A stretch of DNA of 8,528 bases from the NCBI GenBank assembly GCA_002453315.1, contig DKGO01000180.1:1-8528 (forward strand). Reading direction: 5' to 3'. Shown piece by piece: positions 7,103 to 8,528 of this stretch. Made by a program: the position numbers and the translations under genes. The notes beneath the pieces were generated by a model. The model searched no databases, was not told the DNA's origin, and saw nothing but the letters and a program-made list of their open reading frames with translations. Positions within the stretch are counted from its first letter, which is position 1. Each line of letters starts with the position of its first letter. Source of the DNA: Caryophanales bacterium UBA6768. GTDB lineage: Bacteria > Bacillota > Bacilli > Bacillales_D > Amphibacillaceae.

Positions 7103-7936
7103 TTAAAAAATCACATCTATAATTAGGTGAATGCCGGTAATCGCAATGATAACCCTTAATATCCATTCTAATGTTTTTCCTCTAAGTAAATTATTAGTTT
7201 TCGCTCCGACTGTTCCACCTATGTAAGAACCAATAATGAAAAACGCAACATATTGCCAAACGATATGCCCTAATATGATATGTGTTGTCGTACTAATAAT
7301 ACTAATAAATAAAATCATAAACATTGAAGTAGCAATGGCAATTTGAACTGGGATTCCAAAAAACAAAATAAGTGCTGGAACACTGATTGTCCCACCACCA
7401 ATGCCGAATAATCCAGAGAGAACTCCTACGATAAAGGAAAGTATAAATGCTGGGGTCATTGGCACATTATAACGATAAACTTCTTTTTCGAGAACGAATA
7501 CCCTCGTATGTTTAGTTAATCTTAATGGCTTATTTTGAAACAACCGTTCCCGATCAATAAATAACATAATTAAAATTAAAAGCATCAAGATACCAAAATA
7601 AAGCGAAAATTTATCCGCATCAACTAGTGAATTCAACCATGCTCCAACGACACTTCCAGGAACACTCCCAGTTAAAAATAATACCCCAGTTTTCACATCG
7701 ATTCGTTTTAACTTTAAATAAGCGACTGTAGAGGATAACCCTGTAAAAACCATCGTTATTAACGAGATTCCAACGATAGTTTGTGGATCTGCCCAGCTAA
7801 ATGTATCTGTATATTGAAATAATAACAACATTGCAGGAACAAAAATGATGCCCCCACCGAGGCCGACTAAGCTACCCACAAAGGCGGATAAAAATCCAAT
7901 GACTAATGAAATAATAATTATTATCAATAAAATCAC
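7103..7936 (-). CDS. yunE: YunE, TauE/SafE-family membrane permease
   Basis: A 277-residue polytopic membrane protein with the internal duplication typical of TauE/SafE (former DUF81) permeases. GSLVGLGGGIIFVPAM at 21-36 in the first half is repeated as SGLFGIGGGTISVPAL at 174-189 in the second. A charged cytoplasmic loop (about 128-158, with DRERLF and the KHTR stretch) joins the halves. About eight membrane segments are expected. Family members move sulfite, sulfoacetate, taurine-related or other small organic anions; which one applies here cannot be told. The start is GTG at 7936, preceded by GAAGGA at a rather short spacing; TTG at 7927 is the other choice. It is the first gene of a likely yunE-yunD unit. 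Upstream, TTGTTT and TAATAT elements 15 bases apart are a weak promoter candidate. Confidence 0.85.
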   Translation of the reverse strand: MILLIIIIISLVIGFLSAFVGSLVGLGGGIIFVPAMLLLFQYTDTFSWADPQTIVGISLITMVFTGLSSTVAYLKLKRIDVKTGVLFLTGSVPGSVVGAWLNSLVDADKFSLYFGILMLLILIMLFIDRERLFQNKPLRLTKHTRVFVLEKEVYRYNVPMTPAFILSFIVGVLSGLFGIGGGTISVPALILFFGIPVQIAIATSMFMILFISIISTTTHIILGHIVWQYVAFFIIGSYIGGTVGAKTNNLLRGKTLEWILRVIIAITGIHLIIDVIF

Positions 7937-7998
7937 GATTCCTTCTTATTTCCAATATTAACATATTACCACTTAAAACAATCGTTTTCGAGAAATTA

Positions 7999-8102
7999 AA
8001 TTATCATAAAATTCTTACACTAGATTTTACTGCACCTTTATTCCAATTCCCGAAGCAAAAGTTATCTAGCATTGGATTTTACTACTCCTTCATCCTAAAT
8101 AC
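7999..8102. repeat. Two degenerate units at the left edge of the tandem array
   Basis: Shifting the sequence by 52 bases aligns 8023-8056 with 8075-8108 without gaps, and 26 of 34 positions agree by hand count (both contain GATTTTACT and end CCGAAGC or CCGACGC). The second block, 8051-8102, in turn resembles the clean units more loosely, sharing CTTCATC and the A-rich run before CCGACGC. Upstream of about 8010 the similarity is lost. These look like old repeat copies that have drifted. Confidence 0.6.
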
Positions 8103-8528
8103 CGACGCTAGACTGCTCTCACGTTGGAAATTCATCGCCATCTTTATCAAAACCCGACGCAAGATGCTCTCACGTTGGAATTTCATCGTCATCTTCATCA
8201 AAACCCGACGCAAGACTGCTCTCACGTTGGAATTTCATCGTCATCTTTATCAAAACCCGACGCAAGATGCTCTCACGTTGGAATTTCATCGTCATCTTCA
8301 TCAAAACCCGACGCAAGGGGCTTCTCGCATTGGAATTTCATCGTCATCTTCATCAAAACCCGACGCAAGACTGCTCTCACGTTGGAATTTCATCGTCATC
8401 TTCATCAAAACCCGACGCAAGATGCTCTCACGTTGGAATTTCATCGTCATCTTCATTAAAACCCGACGCTAGGGGGTTCTCACTTTTGAATTTCATCGTC
8501 ATCTTCATCAAAACCCGACGCAAGATTG
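8103..8528. repeat. Tandem minisatellite of 51/52-bp units, continuing past the window end
   Basis: The anchor CGACGC occurs at 8103, 8155, 8206, 8258, 8309, 8361, 8413, 8464 and 8516, giving eight full units and part of a ninth. Spacings are 52, 51, 52, 51, 52, 52, 51 and 52. Each unit has the anchor, a short variable part, CTCTCACGTTGGAATTTC, then ATCGTCATCTTCATC and AAAACC. The 52-bp form has CAAGACTGCTC and the 51-bp form CAAGATGCTC. Units at 8309 and 8464 are variants (CAAGGGGCTTCTCGCATT and CTAGGGGGTTCTCACTTT). There are no unique spacers, so this is not CRISPR. No hairpin stronger than 4 bp, promoter or terminator was seen inside a unit. All three plus frames lack stops in the consensus, so open frames here are not evidence of genes. 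Confidence 0.93.

Noticed and set aside
8124..8472. Two overlapping plus-strand open frames of over 100 codons with repeated peptides such as EFHRHLHQNPTQ and WNFIVIFIKTRR
   Set aside because: Both are translations of the tandem DNA array. The consensus has no stops on the plus strand, so all frames stay open, and 51/52 alternation shifts the frame from unit to unit. No ribosome binding site is seen.
8103..8528. CRISPR array
   Set aside because: Units abut directly and the whole 51/52-bp unit is repeated; there are no unique spacers and no cas genes in the window.

Overview
The window is AT-rich chromosomal DNA from a low-GC, endospore-forming Gram-positive bacterium, most likely a member of the Bacillaceae. 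Gene content is the main evidence. Homologues of Bacillus subtilis YutD, LytH (YunA), YunB, YunC, YunD and YunE are recognisable and in the B. subtilis yun order, and LytH and YunB are sporulation proteins. Shine-Dalgarno sites are strong and AGGAGG-like, and TTG and GTG starts are frequent, which also fits. Genus or species cannot be named from the sequence alone.

Layout. Positions 1-130 hold the C-terminal end of a plus-strand gene, followed by a probable hairpin terminator. Positions 131-533 hold no gene that I can support. Two short minus-strand genes follow: an unrecognised protein with about four membrane segments (534-899) and yutD (1090-1365). lytH (1554-2504) is the only complete plus-strand gene. 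It converges on a minus-strand transporter pair, metP-like (2744-4264) and metS-like (2647-2754, only 35 codons, overlapping metP by 11 bases). A perfect hairpin at 2600-2633 lies between the two convergent units and could end both. The transporter pair has a consensus sigma-A promoter (TTGACA-17-TATAAT, 4341-4369) and a 12-bp, one-mismatch inverted repeat in its short leader. Upstream of it on the minus strand are yunB (4437-5219), yunC (5323-5628), yunD (5684-7090) and yunE (7103-7936). yunE and yunD are only 12 bases apart and look co-transcribed.

The right end, from about 8000 to the window edge, is a tandem repeat array rather than genes. It has 51/52-bp units arranged partly as a 103-bp dimer. 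Two decayed units sit at the edge nearest yunE, and the array continues past the end of the window. It has no spacers and no believable coding frame. Long open frames across it are a by-product of a consensus that lacks stop codons on the plus strand.

How the genes fit together. LytH is expected to trim the spore cortex and YunB to act in the mother cell during sporulation. YunD is a cytoplasmic metallophosphoesterase/5'-nucleotidase, YunE a TauE/SafE-type anion permease, and YunC and YutD are small conserved proteins of unclear function. The sodium-coupled amino-acid importer between lytH and yunB has a vegetative-type promoter and looks like an insertion into this neighbourhood. The most unusual items are the tandem array, the leader inverted repeat of the transporter, and a near-consensus promoter pointing antisense into the 3' end of yutD. 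None of these amounts to a demonstrated new system.
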